DNA of 64,000 nt from Adiantum capillus-veneris (Eukaryota; Streptophyta; Polypodiopsida; Polypodiales; Pteridaceae): assembly GCA_014529385.2 (NCBI GenBank), contig CM043966.1, positions 39,180,037-39,244,036 on the forward strand, written 5' to 3'. Shown here in pieces: positions 1 to 11,753 of the stretch; positions within the stretch are counted from its first letter, which is position 1, and each line of letters begins with the position of its first letter. The translations under genes and the position numbers were made by a program. The notes under the pieces were generated by a model that made no database searches, was not told where the DNA came from, and saw nothing but the letters and a program-made list of their open reading frames with translations.

Positions 1-19
1 ATCTTCTCAATTTTTGCAG

Positions 20-726
20 AGGCCGGCGCAGGGCTTACCTTTGGCATCATTCCATTCATTTCTCGCAGGTTTGAACTAATCCATATTTTATCTGTTCTTT
101 GTCACAAATGCTTTCTAGGGCTATTGAGGTGGGAATTGAGCACAACACCTCGTGCCTCACAACAATGCACGAGTGCGTGTTTACTCAACCATCTCCGCCA
201 GACTCTGATCTTAGACTTAGACTTGGACTCTTATGCACATCTCGTCCAACATGAGCGACACGACTTGCATATGCTCAACTCTCCAGATTGAGCTAAACGC
301 ACACTATAAGATGAAACATAAAGAAAATCTTTGTTCTGCATTGTGTATATTAATTTTTTGTCTTGTTATTGGTGCAGATCTTTGGGAGTGATATCCGGAA
401 TCACTGGTGCCGGAGGGACATTCGGGGCGATGTTGACACAATTGATCTTCTTCTCTACCTCAGCATACTCTGATGAGCAGGGCATAACATTCATGGGGAT
501 TATGATCATTGCTTGCACATTACCGTTGATTGGCGTCCACTTCCCTCAGTGGGGAGGCATGATCTTGCCCCCCTCAAAGGGGGCCTCCGAGGAGGAGTAC
601 TACCGCAGCGAGTGGTCAGCGGCCGAGCAGGACAAGGGCATGCACAATGCTAGTATGAAATTTGCAAGCAATGCCAAGGGCGAGCGGGGTGGCGGCCGTG
701 CTGCCCCACCCACCTCCTCTGCCTGA
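20..726 (+). CDS. NRT2: NRT2-family high-affinity nitrate transporter, last two exons (partial)
   Basis: Exons at 20-68 and 378-726 are joined by an intron with GT at 69-70 and AG at 376-377. The first exon ends in codons for PFISR; the second continues R-S-L-G-V-I-S-G and TGAGGTFG, then a membrane segment, [22 protein letters not shown] and HFPQWGG, and ends with the hydrophilic tail EEEYYRSEW...[13 protein letters not shown] before TGA at 724-726. These blocks match the last membrane helices and the C-terminal tail of plant NRT2 nitrate/nitrite symporters (major facilitator superfamily), plasma-membrane proteins that take up nitrate, usually with NAR2/NRT3. The 5' exons lie left of the window. 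The frame is open and the splice sites are canonical, so this is probably a working gene. The alanine/glycine-rich end ([12 protein letters not shown]) is longer than usual for angiosperm NRT2. Family assignment is firm; the paralogue is not known. Confidence 0.93.
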
Positions 727-1290
727 AGACACATGATTTGAGAGCCTCTTCACATCTCCTTGATGTACATTAGGGACTTAAAGAAAACACACAGACACAT
801 ACATCAAAACTTAATACTCTAATCAAGTGGCTTCACATCTAGATTGATAAATACTACCCTTCTAGCATTTTTTTAAGTGGTTACATCTGGTTTCCTCTCG
901 ACCCAAATCCCATAAAGACTTGACTCTTTGTATCAGCATCCTTCCAATGCCATTCCATAATTTAGATGAGTTTTCATCTTTTTAATTTCAATCTAAATCT
1001 TCCTCTCAATGTCTTAACTCTTCATTGTGTACTCACTCTCTTGATCAATATGTTATCCCATTATTGTGGTGATTGCAAGTATTCCCATTCTCAACCCCTC
1101 TGGTTAATTATCTCTGTTAAATTTCTTAAATTTTCAAAAAATAGAAGGCCCCTCATGTTGAACTCATGTGGTGTATTAACATGATTATATAGTGGACCCC
1201 CTGAGCTCCAAGGAAAATCATGAGCATCAATCAATCAATCATTACATAAGTTGTGGTCTCCTTTTTCATTCAATGTAGATCCCTTAGAGT

Positions 1291-1372
1291 CTAGAATTAG
1301 TCAAGACATAACCCTTAGAGGAAATACTATATCTAACTCTAGAATTGGTCAAGACATAACTCTTAGAGGAAA
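1291..1372. repeat. Degenerate tandem repeat, about 48-bp period
   Basis: CTAGAATT(A/G)GTCAAGACATAAC occurs at 1291 and 1339 and continues into CTTAGAGGAAA in both. A third partial copy (GTCAAGACATAACCCTT) lies at 1384-1401. Confidence 0.7.
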
Positions 1373-1718
1373 GAGAATATTGTGGTCAAGACATAACCCT
1401 TATTAAAAAAGAAGATTGTGGACAAGACAAAGTCATTTAAGTGAGAAAGAGTTGGAATGTAATGCAATTGAGAAAGAGTAGGAAAATGATCTTTGCATAT
1501 CAATACAAAGAAATCACGAATTTTCTATCCTCCACAACAGATTTTAAGGCTACTCAATAAAAGTTTTTTCCTTGTAACTGTTGGAGTGTGCGAGAAACGT
1601 ACCAAACATGAAAGGGCGTTTTTTCCCTTTTTATAGCTAGACATATGCTAGAGACATATTTTGTATATTATCTTCAAATGTTGAGACAAGACTTTTTATA
1701 TACCATATGTGCGAGGAG

Positions 1719-1844
1719 GTAGTAGGGAGAAACTTTATACACATCCATGTACTTACAACTACACATTGTTGTGCAATGAAGGTAGTAGGGAGAAACTTTA
1801 TACACATTCATTACACCTTGCTATGCTTCTTGGAACAAATTAAT
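1719..1844. repeat. Tandem duplication, 63-bp period
   Basis: GTAGTAGGGAGAAACTTTAT starts at 1719 and again at 1782. The copies stay similar for about 30 bases (through ACACAT) and then diverge. Confidence 0.75.
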
Positions 1845-2194
1845 GTGAAGGTAGAAATTGCCTCAAGGAAAGATTGTAATAGAATGAAGATGTGGTAAAT
1901 CAATCAATGTGCAAAGAATCTTTCATCCTGAAATTTTGTGTGGTATTGCCAAACACCAGCCTTTTGAAATTCTAAGCCTTGCATTTTTAAACCTATCATT
2001 TACAAACCCTACCCTCTAGCTAGTGTGACCTTGAAATGTGTGCTTCTATCTAACTATTTTAGGTTTCAAATTGTGTTATTGTTGATGTGCTACAATGAGT
2101 GCATATGTAGTGGAAATTGATATTTTGTTATTTATTGCAGCTGATAGGTGGAAAAAGTTGATCGAGTCTTGGGCTATGTGAAAAGACATCACGT

Positions 2195-2579
2195 TTATGT
2201 ATATTTTATTATTCAAGTGCTCTTTATGAGCTACGGTCATTTATGTCAAGTAGGTCAATGTATATTCATTTTGAGCATTCAAAAAATCTATAAATTAATA
2301 CGTGCAAAAGGAAAATGCTCACTCTTGCACGGGGGGAGATTGCACCCACTGTTTGTGTTTATTCTTCTCTCCTTTCCCGCCATGCCGGTGTAACACTCCG
2401 CTCTAGGAGGTGTACCTGCACGCACTCTTATGCTCTCATGATCTTTGTCTCCCTATGATCGCGTGTAGCTTTGCCTATGTATTGTTGAATTCGTCAGATA
2501 TGCAGATCTGTTAGTTTTATGGCATATGTTATGTTATTTTTCATATTTTGCAAGGCCTTTCGCACCTCTATTTGTAGCA
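2195..2579 (+). mobile_element. LTR of an old retrotransposon, left copy
   Basis: From about 2230 to 2579 this is a diverged direct repeat of 9660-10007; shared blocks include ATGCCGGTGTA, CTCTAGGAGGTG, GCTCTCATGATCTTTGTCTC and GCAGATCTGTTAGTTTTATG. The repeat ends in CA and is followed by TGGTATCATAG (2581-2591), close to the primer-binding site TGGTATCAGAGC that pairs with initiator Met-tRNA in plant LTR elements. This makes it the 5' LTR of a plus-strand element. The left boundary near 2195 is approximate. Confidence 0.7.
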
Positions 2580-2580
2580 G

Positions 2581-2592
2581 TGGTATCATAGA
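2581..2592 (+). other. Primer-binding-site-like sequence after the left LTR
   Basis: TGGTATCATAGA lies one base after the LTR end at 2579 and differs from the tRNA-iMet complement TGGTATCAGAGC at only a few positions. Confidence 0.55.
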
Positions 2593-2642
2593 TTTGACAA
2601 TGCTATGTCTATCGAAAATCGTAAATATGATCAAAGCTAAGT

Positions 2643-2866
2643 GATTTTTCTTTCTTTATTCATGTTTGCAAACTCTATTGATTGGTTAAGCTTAATTATA
2701 CCAATAGATAATCATTAGTCATTAATTACATGAAATAACAAAAGTTTCCTTTAGATTTTTCTTTCTTTATCCATGTTTGCAAATACTATTGATTGGTTAA
2801 ACTTAATTATACCAGTAGATAATCATTAGTCATTGATTACATGAAATAACAAAAGTTTTCTTTAAA
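2643..2866. repeat. Tandem duplication of 111 bp in the leader of the LTR element
   Basis: Copies 2643-2753 and 2754-2866 share ATTTTTCTTTCTTTAT, GCAAA, TATTGATTGGTTAA, AATCATTAGTCATT and ACATGAAATAACAAAAGTTT with a few substitutions. The pair sits just inside the primer-binding site. Confidence 0.85.
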
Positions 2867-3569
2867 GTTCGCTTCTTCTCTTTATGTGTATGAATCATTG
2901 TAATTACATTGACCAAAATGAACAAATTATATTATTATTTATTTCAAGATTGCAAATGAATCAGGTAGAATACTTTGGATTACACGAAAGAGTTTGTATA
3001 TGAACATGAACGATTTTTTTTGTTTGTAATAAAGAGAATGGTCTAGAGTTAGGGTTTGAAGAAAGATTTCGTAGAGGAGAGTTATTTGGCAAGAGAGCTT
3101 TATTAAAAGAGACGAGTAGAAGAGGATTTAATGAAGCACTATGAGCAATTTCAAAGGTCCATGAAAACTTCGAGTTTGAAGTAGAAAAAGAAGAAGTAGA
3201 GATTTTTATGTCGTAGGGACAATCCAAAGAGACCTCGTATAGACAGGCTCAACAAGTCTCAAAGTTTAGACCACTTACTCAAGAAGAAATTGAGATAATC
3301 AATATACCATACTTAGAAGCTTCACCATTGTAGGAGGAGGACACCTAAGCAATTTCAACGGGTGGGACAGCACCCCACGTTGTAAATTGAAGCCTTCTTT
3401 TTTTCTTTCCAGGTTCACCTTCTTGTGTCAAGCAAAATTTGCATGCATGATGAATAAACTCAACGATGTCCGAATTGCCGATGTCGTTGCATCATCAACT
3501 ACCGTCCTATGATAATGACATCCTTCGACACCTCATGAAGAAAGATGCCACGTGCTAGGGGGTTGCTCG

Positions 3570-3736
3570 TGAGTGCTTAAGACACAATTGATTAAAACAC
3601 AATACACAAGTTCTATGAAAGAGAAGAACTGCACAGAGACACGTTTGCAGTAGTTATGTCGATTCATTTATTTTGTAATGTTAGATAGGTGCACTATGTT
3701 GCACCGTTACATAATGGTTGTATAGATTCAATTGTA
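3570..3736 (-). mobile_element. 3' LTR fragment of a copia element
   Basis: GTGCTTAAGACACAATTGAT through ATAATGGTTGT is a diverged direct copy of 7054-7200. The similarity stops at about 3735, where the family A LTR begins with TGTAATGTACCC, so the rest of this LTR was separated or lost by that insertion. Orientation follows the minus-strand copia genes at 5.7-7.0 kb. Confidence 0.65.
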
Positions 3737-5385
3737 ATGTACCCAATATTTTTTTATTAAAAAATATTTCATTTACCTTGCAAAAATATTTAAGGTTTGC
3801 ATTCTATAAAGTCATAGAGCATTCGCACAAAACAATCGGATAAAAAATTGGACTCTAGAACTATTAATTATGTCTCCTATTCACTTGGAAACAATAGGTT
3901 GATATGAGAAACTTAAGCCTCAAGACTATATCTAAAGATAAGAGTTGACCCTTAAGAAAAAAGAAGTAATTTTAGGAAAGAAAGAGTATTTTAAAAAGAG
4001 AAGGAGTACTCTCATAAAAGAAAGAGTATTTTTAGAAAAGAAAGAGGAGTGAGTCAAGTTTAGAGCTTCTTTTCTTGGAAGCCAATCTTCTTCTAAAATT
4101 AGAGACTCAAAATCTATATCAGCAAGCATGTCCGCACAAAAAGAAAAGTTTACAGTCGCGAACGTACGCGAACTTATCTCTCTGCTTTTTGCTATTCTTA
4201 GCTTGTGCTTTTGGTCCTTGAGAGACTATATAAAGACGCCCCTCTCTCAACCTCCCTCCCTCAAGCTCTCACCCTCAACCCATTTCCATCTCCAACTCTT
4301 TTTCTACCATCATCGTGCTGTCCCTCAAATTCTTGAGTTCTCTTCTCTCTTTTCCTCTTCTCTTTCGCCATACGACGACCCTGAAGCGAGTGACTCAAAG
4401 CTTGAAGGACGCTCATGCAACTCAACCTCCAAGAAAGGTGCAAAAGAAGGCATCAACTACTCCAAACGTAGCTCAAGCCGAGGTATCGACTGCAAAAGAA
4501 GTCGAAGCCGTCTAATCTCAACCATGAGAGGTAGTTGAACGTGTTGCTAATCTGGTAAAATGAATTCATAATTCTACATCATTATACATGATGATTGGTA
4601 AGTCAAGTTTAGGAATTCCCTTAAACTGTCCAAGAAACGTGATTATATTACAAGAAACAAGCATATGATTTCATAGAGTAGTGAAAGAATAGTTTGATTT
4701 ATAATTATTGTTTGATAAACTGTCTCTGTTTGATATTAAAAGATTATTAATAATGCTTAAAAAATTGCTTCAAAAAAAAAAAGCTAAAAGAATATCTTAT
4801 TTTCAGATGGAACTCGCGGTTAAAGAGGTAATCCAGCAGTTAGCGGAGAATAAGCTGAGATTATCATCTCTCTTTTTGTCTCTTGCGGTAATTAGGATGC
4901 CTTGCGGTTAGCGAGATGCTCTCTTGCGGTTAGTGACTGGAAAAGTTTACGTATTTCGCGATTGACAAATAAGTAAATCCTTTGCAAAAGCTCTGTTGGT
5001 TAGACAAAGAAAGTCCGTAGGTAGCGGCAAACTTTTAAGCATAATTGAAAGATTCGTTTTTGTTGAATTATAGAACTGTCGTCATTAGACCATGTTTGAG
5101 ATTTTGGTAATGTTTGAAGGGCTGGATGAAAGAACATATCCCTAGAATTAATAAAGGAACATTGTTTTTATATGTAAAACAACGTGGTAGTAATTAGAAA
5201 ACAAGAAAAACGGGTGAGTGCGGTGTGGAAAGTGGGAAACTAGTATCCTAACGGATTTATGTCTACGGACGGGTGGACCCAATTAGTCGAGTACTTTTCA
5301 CAAGATTTTTAGTTAGTTTAGACTAAGTCTCATATCATATTTATGGTTTATGGATGGCGGCTGGCCTCTTTATTTGGCAGTTTAA
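3737..5385 (+). mobile_element. Family A long LTR, copy 1 (solo or detached)
   Basis: A roughly 1.65-kb block is repeated in the same orientation at 22897-24671. It begins TGTAATGTACCCAA, carries a TATA box (TATATAAA at 4227-4234) followed by a pyrimidine-rich leader, and an AATAAA signal at 5150-5155, in the order expected of U3, R and U5 in an LTR. Overlapping short reading frames at 4128-4538 lie in the transcribed leader and look non-coding. A degenerate GCGGTTAGCGA motif recurs at about 4809-4970. No gag or pol borders it, so it is either a solo LTR or one end of a disrupted element. The right boundary is approximate, set where similarity to copy 2 fades. Confidence 0.75.
4227..4234 (+). 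promoter_or_regulatory. TATA box of family A LTR copy 1
   Basis: GACTATATAAAGAC is conserved as GCCTATATAAAGAC at 23370-23377 in copy 2, in otherwise diverging sequence, followed by CT-rich DNA typical of a plant leader. Confidence 0.6.
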
Positions 5386-5726
5386 GGAAGTCAAACCTTT
5401 AGTATTAAGAAAGTAATCAAAGAACAACGTTTGAATTCAAACAAGAAAAACGGTTAGCTTATTTGAATTCAAAGTTTCCCCCCAAAATCTAACAAGGAAA
5501 ACCATATCATGTAGCATATCTATGGAAAGAGCTCAACACGTAAATTACAGATCTATGATCTCCACTCAATTCGGAGAGCATATGTGGAAGTTATGAAAGG
5601 CCAAAATTTGTAAAATTGTCCAACTCCTTTTTGGGGAAAAAGTGCATCCTTTGACCACTCTTACACATCTCTTACACACCCACCATTCTTGCACACATGG
5701 TGTACACCTATTCGTCAAAATGTTAA
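5386..5726. other. Unassigned DNA between LTR A and copia gag
   Basis: AT-rich sequence with no recognisable coding match. It should hold the downstream part of the copia element (integrase, reverse transcriptase) if that were intact, so these were deleted. Confidence 0.5.
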
Positions 5727-6953
5727 TCACCTCCATAAGCTCATGACAAATAAAGAGGTCCTCCTACACCCCATCTTCTTCCTAATGATAGGCACCATAA
5801 TCTCCAAGAAAAACCTCCATTGGATGTTCGAGTGGGCTATAGTCATGTAGCCAAGAGCTAACTCCGGTCTTGTAGTAGGTAGCCCCCGTATCAAGATAGC
5901 AGGTTTGAGAATTTGGTGGTCTGTGTCCAGTAGCCATGAATAGACAGAGATCAGAGACATCGTCATCAATACTAGAGTCATTCAACTCAGTAATGTTGGC
6001 TTGATTGCGCAATCGGGAAGATTTGCCACACGTAGTCTTTGTTTGGTGCCACGTTCATGTTCCAGATGTCTTTGCCTCTTGTAGAAGTTACACACTAAGG
6101 CAGGGTTAAACGAGGGATTGTAGTTGTTCCCCCTATAGTTGGGATTGCTTCTTTGCACATTGCGAGATGATGAACTAGGAGTCCTCACATCACTCAACGA
6201 GGGAGTGACCCGTTAAATGATCGACCAACACTAACACAAGGTCTATTTCTAGACCGATTAGGAATTTGTGATCCCCCAACAGTCATGACCAAAGAGGTTT
6301 GAAGGTGAGAATTTACAATTGGGGTAGACCTTGCTCTTAATTGGTGGTCTTCTTGATGCATAAGTGAGACTAGTTCAGTCACAGTTAAGGCAACATTGTT
6401 GGAGTGAGTAGTAATGAAATATTGCCAATCCTCAGGTAGGGCAGCAAGGAGGATCGTAACTTGAATCTCCTCTGGAAGCTTGAGGCCTGCAATCAGCAAG
6501 TCATCAGATGCCTTTAGCCATCCATCAAGAAAAGCATCAATTGATTTGAAAGATTTCAAATGTTAATTCATTGAATTGTAGTTTATGTAAAAAGACACGC
6601 GAAGCCATGTTGGTCCTTTGGTATTGCTGCTTCAGTAGGTCCCACATTTCATGGGCTGTTTTGGATTGCCGAACGAGCTGCAGTTGCTTTATACCCAAGA
6701 TGGAGGATGATTTTTATACGTGCTTCAAGGTCCTTTTTCTTCCAAGAATCGATATCAACCTGGTTTGGAGCAGCTTGTCCTTCAGGTACAGGAGCAGTGT
6801 GATTGGATTTGGTTCAGAATCGTCGACGACGCCAAGGTTGACTACCTTTTCGAGAATCATTTCTAGTGTGAGACTCCAAGGAAGATAGTTAGTGCCATTT
6901 AGTTTCTTAATCTGGGAATACTTAGAATAAGAAGAGGAAGACGTAGCAGCCAT
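5727..6953 (-). pseudogene. Ty1/copia Gag-protease remnant
   Basis: Read on the minus strand from 6953, the start MAATSSSS is followed by KKLNGTNYLPWSLTLEMIL, the N-terminal copia Gag block. At 6194-6559 comes ILLAALPEDWQYFITTHSNN, the UBN2-type Gag motif. At 5982-6197 a damaged zinc knuckle (CNFYKRQRHLEHER) has lost cysteines. At 5782-6012 there is CYLDTGATYYKT, the aspartic protease motif D-T-G. The parts lie in different frames, with stops, so the gene is dead. Integrase, reverse transcriptase and RNase H, which should follow to the left, are missing. Confidence 0.88.
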
Positions 6954-7052
6954 GTCTGAGGATAACTCCGGATCAACTCGTCAGCAACAACACACAAAAA
7001 TGTTTGGTTGGTGCATGTGGGACTTGGAAATCAGTGCCCTATATTGATACAA

Positions 7053-7288
7053 TGTGAGCGCTTAAGACACGATTGACTAAAACACAATACACAAGTTCAA
7101 TGAAAGAGAATAAGTGCACAAAGACAAGTTTGCAACAGTTATGATTCAGTTCATAATGTTAGATAGGTGTTGTATGTTGCACTGTTACATTATGGTTGTG
7201 TCGATTTAGTTCTCGACAACTGTTATGTTCTTTTAAAATTGTTTTCATTTGTGATCTGGATTATTTGTTATTATTATTAACGCCAACA
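7053..7288 (-). mobile_element. 5' LTR of the copia element
   Basis: On the minus strand this reads TGTTGGCGTTAATAAT... and ends in CA, 100 bases upstream of the Gag start. It is followed by TTGTATCAATATAG, a degenerate Met-tRNA primer-binding site. The gag-proximal part (7053-7210) repeats 3570-3736. Exact ends are inferred from TG/CA termini. Confidence 0.65.
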
Positions 7289-7338
7289 TTGGCGACTGTA
7301 GGTATGAGTTCACCTGATAGTGTGCATGGGCAACCTAA

Positions 7339-7344
<6 letters not shown>

Positions 7345-7378
<34 letters not shown>
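7345..7378. repeat. (TG)17 microsatellite
   Basis: Uninterrupted TG dinucleotides. Reading frames that run through it (poly Cys-Val, poly Thr-His) are artefacts. Confidence 0.98.
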
Positions 7379-7379
<1 letters not shown>

Positions 7380-7786
7380 TGGCCGCCCACCACAAAACTC
7401 CCATTGCCCGTGTTTTTTAAATTCTTGTTATTTTCGCCAGCATATAACATTGGCTGTTGTGTTGTTTTACATGTGAAGAAACTTGACTCGGCATCATGCG
7501 AGTGTGTACAGCCACCCCACTTGTGGCGCACACCAAGGACCACAACCATCACTTTGTAGACTCTTTTTCTCTATCCTCCCACCCACAACTGCTATTCTAT
7601 GTCACCCTTTTGGATGGGCTCTAGTTCAATTTCGGCCTGCTTGGACGCGCCACACACACACACACACAAGCCAATATCCTGGTCAGTTCGCCCCTCATTC
7701 ACCAGGCGCATCCCACCGATCTCGTTTCTAGTCCCATGCTCTTCCTTTGCTTAGATTTATGAAGAAGCACATGGCCTCTCTCCCGT

Positions 7787-8451
7787 TTGTTGGATCTTGC
7801 AAACATGCCTTTGTCTCTTCCTGAAGATCAATGTCAATTTGGGGAGGCGATCTTTGACTTCTTTCATGGTCTCCTTAGGAACTGGTACGACAATTTCCTC
7901 CCTCTGAGGATATGCTCTATGTGTATCAGCTGCTCAGAGGATTCGCTCCCTTCTTTCAACCTCTCTTCATCTATTCCCTCTTTGGATTTGATTTGTGATG
8001 AAGCCCCTTGTACACTCCCATTGCATAATAACTTTGGGTACTCGACTTGGCTGTTTCATGAATGCATGGCGATACGGGCCAAAGTCGACGAAGCGTGTAT
8101 CATTTCTTCAAGAGCTCCCATATACTCACTTTCAATAAACTATGCTCTTACAAAGAAATCTCAGATGATTACATTCCAGATATTGATGTTGAGTGGGTCG
8201 AAAGTGATGCCCTCTTCCATAAGATCAAAATCGTTGTGTATAGATGCCATGATTCGAAACTCCTTGGTGTCGACGATAAATCTTTTTATTGTCTTCATGA
8301 ACTTGCACAACACCCTAACAGGGAAATTGAGGACGTCTTTGAACATGCCATTGATTTCCTACTGACACCTTTTGCATTCCATTCTTCGTGTAGAGGATGT
8401 ACATTCCTTCAGTGTAGGGAAGTTGAGGGAGGGAGGGTGCTCGTGAAGTAA
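7787..8451 (+). other. Unrecognised overlapping reading frames, possible decayed coding DNA
   Basis: Two overlapping plus-strand frames, 7787-8365 and 8062-8451, and a minus-strand frame at 8161-8346 share this DNA. The second plus frame has a protein-like composition (YIPDIDVEWVES, CHDSKLLGVDD, HPNREIEDVFEH). I recognise no family in any frame. The stretch lies between the copia remnant and the right LTR of the enclosing element, so it may be internal sequence of that element. It could equally be chance. Confidence 0.25.
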
Positions 8452-9627
8452 TCTTGTGTTGTGGTCCCCATTCATAGCATCACGGACAATGTAAAAATGT
8501 GGGATTCATTTGATCTTCTACGCAAACTCTAAATTGTTGTACACAATTCTCATGCTTTTTGAAAATATTTAGAATTTCTTTTGAGCCATGCTTGTAAATA
8601 AATAATAATAATAATAATAATATATAGCGATTGTAGTTAATTAAAAACAAAAGCTTTGAGGATAGCAGCAATGCAAGTAGACTTGAGCAAGAAGAAGCAT
8701 AACTCACACCACTACAATTATATGAGTACTTTGTGTGTGGTTCTTTTACTGAATGATTGACTGCTAAGTTTCTGTCGCACTGCGGTGGATAATAAACAAA
8801 CAAATTACTTAATCTCTAAGTCAAGTGAAAATTTCTATGTATACATTCTCTTGCCACACTTTATGATTAGCACTTTTTTAAATTGGACGTACTAACATAA
8901 AACGGTTGTTGAAAAAGCATTTGAAATTTATCAGTTATGACCATATTTAGGAGTATGGGTATCCATCCCCTCATTGTCAGCATGTACCCAACAAATTCCT
9001 CTCTTCTTACTTTTTCTAGGAGCCGTTAACTTAAAAATGTACAATACTCTTTTGTAAAATGACTAATGTTACTCAAAATTACGTACTTATTGCTATGTCA
9101 AAATTTGATACAACAACATGTATATCACCACCCTTCCTTTTAATCTACCCAAAAAAAAAAGTCATTCACCATCATTTACCTATGTGCTTCAACATGAGAT
9201 CAATAAATACTTGTTGATTAGCTTTGCACTTTATCAATTTTAGAACTCATTCCCAAGTATAATGTTATATACTTGCATAATCACTTAGGGATAGACTACT
9301 TGGCACTTGTCTAATCAAGCCCCATGGTTAAGTCTTTTATTTGGATTCGTTAATGGAGCTCAATACTATTGGAATATGAGCCCTATATCCCCACTGATTA
9401 TCCAACCCTTGCATACCACTCTGTAAATTTTGATAGCACCTTTATTATCCGCTTGTTTGTACTAAAAATTTTCTTGCTTTAATCCCAACTTCGCATTAAT
9501 TTTATAATTTATGGCTTTTAAAATGTTAATGTATCTAGTGTATGATTAGATTGTTGTTAAATTTAACAAGAAATCATTTTTAGTGCTTTGTTTTTTAGAA
9601 ACACTTTTGCAGATAAAGCTTGATATA
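8452..9627. other. Non-coding AT-rich DNA
   Basis: No gene seen. An (AAT)n-like microsatellite occupies about 8597-8623. The only long frame (8480-8803, minus) runs through that repeat and shows no domain. Confidence 0.6.
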
Positions 9628-10007
9628 ATGTTATCATATCAAGCTCCAGATATTCTCCAGCTATGGCCGTTTATGTCGGACCAACCAATGTGTTCATTTT
9701 GAGCATTCAAGAGATCTATAGATAAATATGTGCAAGAGAAAAATGCTCTCTCGCATGTGGGAGATTGTACCCAGTGTTGTCTGTGTCTTTTCTTCTCTCC
9801 TCTGTTGTCATGCCGGTGTAGCACTGCGCTCTAGGAGGTGCACCTACACGCGCTCTTATGCTCTCATGATCTTTGTCTCTCTATGATCGCGTGTAGCTTT
9901 GACTATGTGTTGCGGAATTCGTCAATTATGCAGATCTGTTAGTTTTATGGCATTTGTTATGTCATTTTTCACATTTTGCATCGTCTTCCGCGCCTCCGTT
10001 TGTAGCA
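9628..10007 (+). mobile_element. LTR of an old retrotransposon, right copy
   Basis: Diverged direct repeat of 2195-2579. It could begin TGTTATCATATCAAG at 9628 and ends GTAGCA at 10007. With the left copy and its primer-binding site it would bound a plus-strand element of about 7.8 kb that was later invaded by the minus-strand copia element. The internal genes are no longer recognisable, so two independent solo LTRs remain possible. Confidence 0.65.
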
Positions 10008-10888
10008 GGATAAATTTATTTTACCCCACTCAAGTTTTTTGTTTAGTATTGGTGAAGGCACTCCAACCTTGCTCCCTGCTTTTCTTATGGTCATTTTTTG
10101 TGAACTTTAGCGTGGCATTGTCTTAAAGAAGCTTGACCAAGAGTGAATGGTAGCTTAATTAGCTTTTCATGTTAGAGTTCATGCTTGGTTCCATGAGAGT
10201 TATGTTTGGTTGCATGCTTGACATTGTACCATGTAGAATACTTGCGTCAACTACAACATGAGGCAAGTAAAGGAGGCTTAACCTTGTTCATGTAACACCA
10301 CATAGAAACATAGAATAAGCATTTCATGGCCCAAACAAACTTAGTGAAATGGGGATCTTTTGGCATAATCATTGGCCTACTTCCTTCATATGTTGATAGA
10401 GAAAGATGATAGATATCGAGAGAATAAATTTTGGATCGATCAAATTTGAGATGACCCTTTGTGCCACCTCCAAAAAAAAAAATTTATTGAGAAAACAAGT
10501 AAAATATGGAGAGGACGGGAGATAAGTGAGAGGAGAGGCTATAACATGCATATACCCCGAGGGATCCACTATTTGAAATATCATGTATCATGTGCCAAGG
10601 TCTGAATTCAAATCCACTTCACACATTTTCACGAAACTAAACGACCCCTCTTTTTATAACTTGTCTTTGGATTTGGCTTTCTAAAGCCCTTTTGCACATG
10701 TAATTTTGCAACTTTTTGAAATTTTAAAAACCTCTTGTAAAAACATCTACATATTTTAAGTTGAAGTTCCCGAACATTCACATAATATGGTGGAGATAGA
10801 GCATTGGAGGTTTATAAATTTTAGGTATCTAAACAAAAATGATTACGAAGCACATGTATAGGAGGTTGAGAGTCCATATTACTATGCG

Positions 10889-10953
<65 letters not shown>

Positions 10954-11750
10954 CATTGTAGGAACAATCTCCATATGACTAGTCTTGAACTCACGAAGAG
11001 AGAGGTAAGAGAATTTAGATTTTGGAGTCGTGCGATGCCACGGGTATATACACCATAATATCCACGGGTTTATGCGAGGGTAAATCTTACCGTAACTAAT
11101 TTGAAATTCCAAAAAAACAAAACTTCTCCATGCATGCAATGTGCAAAATTATGCTATTTTGGATTGCATCTCCATCACCAAAAGCTCTCCATCTTCCTCT
11201 TTGTCAAGATCCACCTCCTTAAGCGCAATACCTACACAGCCTCATAAATTGTCAAGATACCCTATGTAATCTCACTCAAAAACCCTGAATCACACAATCC
11301 CTAAATAATGTATCAAAAAGATGTGTGGGAATCTACAAAGCAACAATAGATATGACACCCATGTGTTCGACCCTCAACGATACCTTGGCAGCGTAAATAT
11401 GTGTTCAAGCGTAATCCTTTCAAGAATCCAACCTACATCCATACTCTGCCCCAACAACTTAGCTCATGCTCAAGCACACAAGTTTCTAGGGATCTTCAGC
11501 CTTCAATACCAACATATTAGTGCTACTACTCTTGTGTGTATGGCATCACAAAACATACTGACAGCGAAGAAAGGGGAAGTCTGAGGTCTCTTTGCCCCTC
11601 TAGAATCCCGACTCAAGAATAGCTTGCATAGCTCATGCTCTGAAACACCGCTAAAAATGCTCTCCTTTTGCCTCACAAAACAGCAGAAGGTGATATGTGC
11701 CTGTTAGTGTGTGGTATCACTAGCTCCTCTCTTGACACTCATCATCATAC

Positions 11751-11753
<3 letters not shown>
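10008..11753. other. Non-coding DNA with a GA microsatellite
   Basis: No exon or transposon domain recognised. Contains (AG)n at 10894-10950. Confidence 0.55.
10894..10950. repeat. (AG)n microsatellite, 57 bp
   Basis: Uninterrupted AG dinucleotides between CACAC and TTACATTG. Confidence 0.98.

Larger units (their letters stand above)
727..2194. other. Intergenic AT-rich DNA downstream of NRT2
   Basis: This holds the 3' untranslated region of the nitrate transporter gene and then AT-rich DNA. I see no convincing exon. Short reading frames (966-1184, 1707-1898) lack any recognisable domain. Two local tandem duplications lie here and are listed separately. Confidence 0.6.

Noticed and set aside
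4128-4538. 136-codon frame near a TATA box, looking like a small host gene with promoter
   Set aside because: The whole block is repeated at 22.9-24.7 kb with TG start, TATA and AATAAA in LTR order, and the frame is not conserved in that copy.
7196-7552. Frames with Cys-Val or Thr-His repeats
   Set aside because: Products of the (TG)17 microsatellite.
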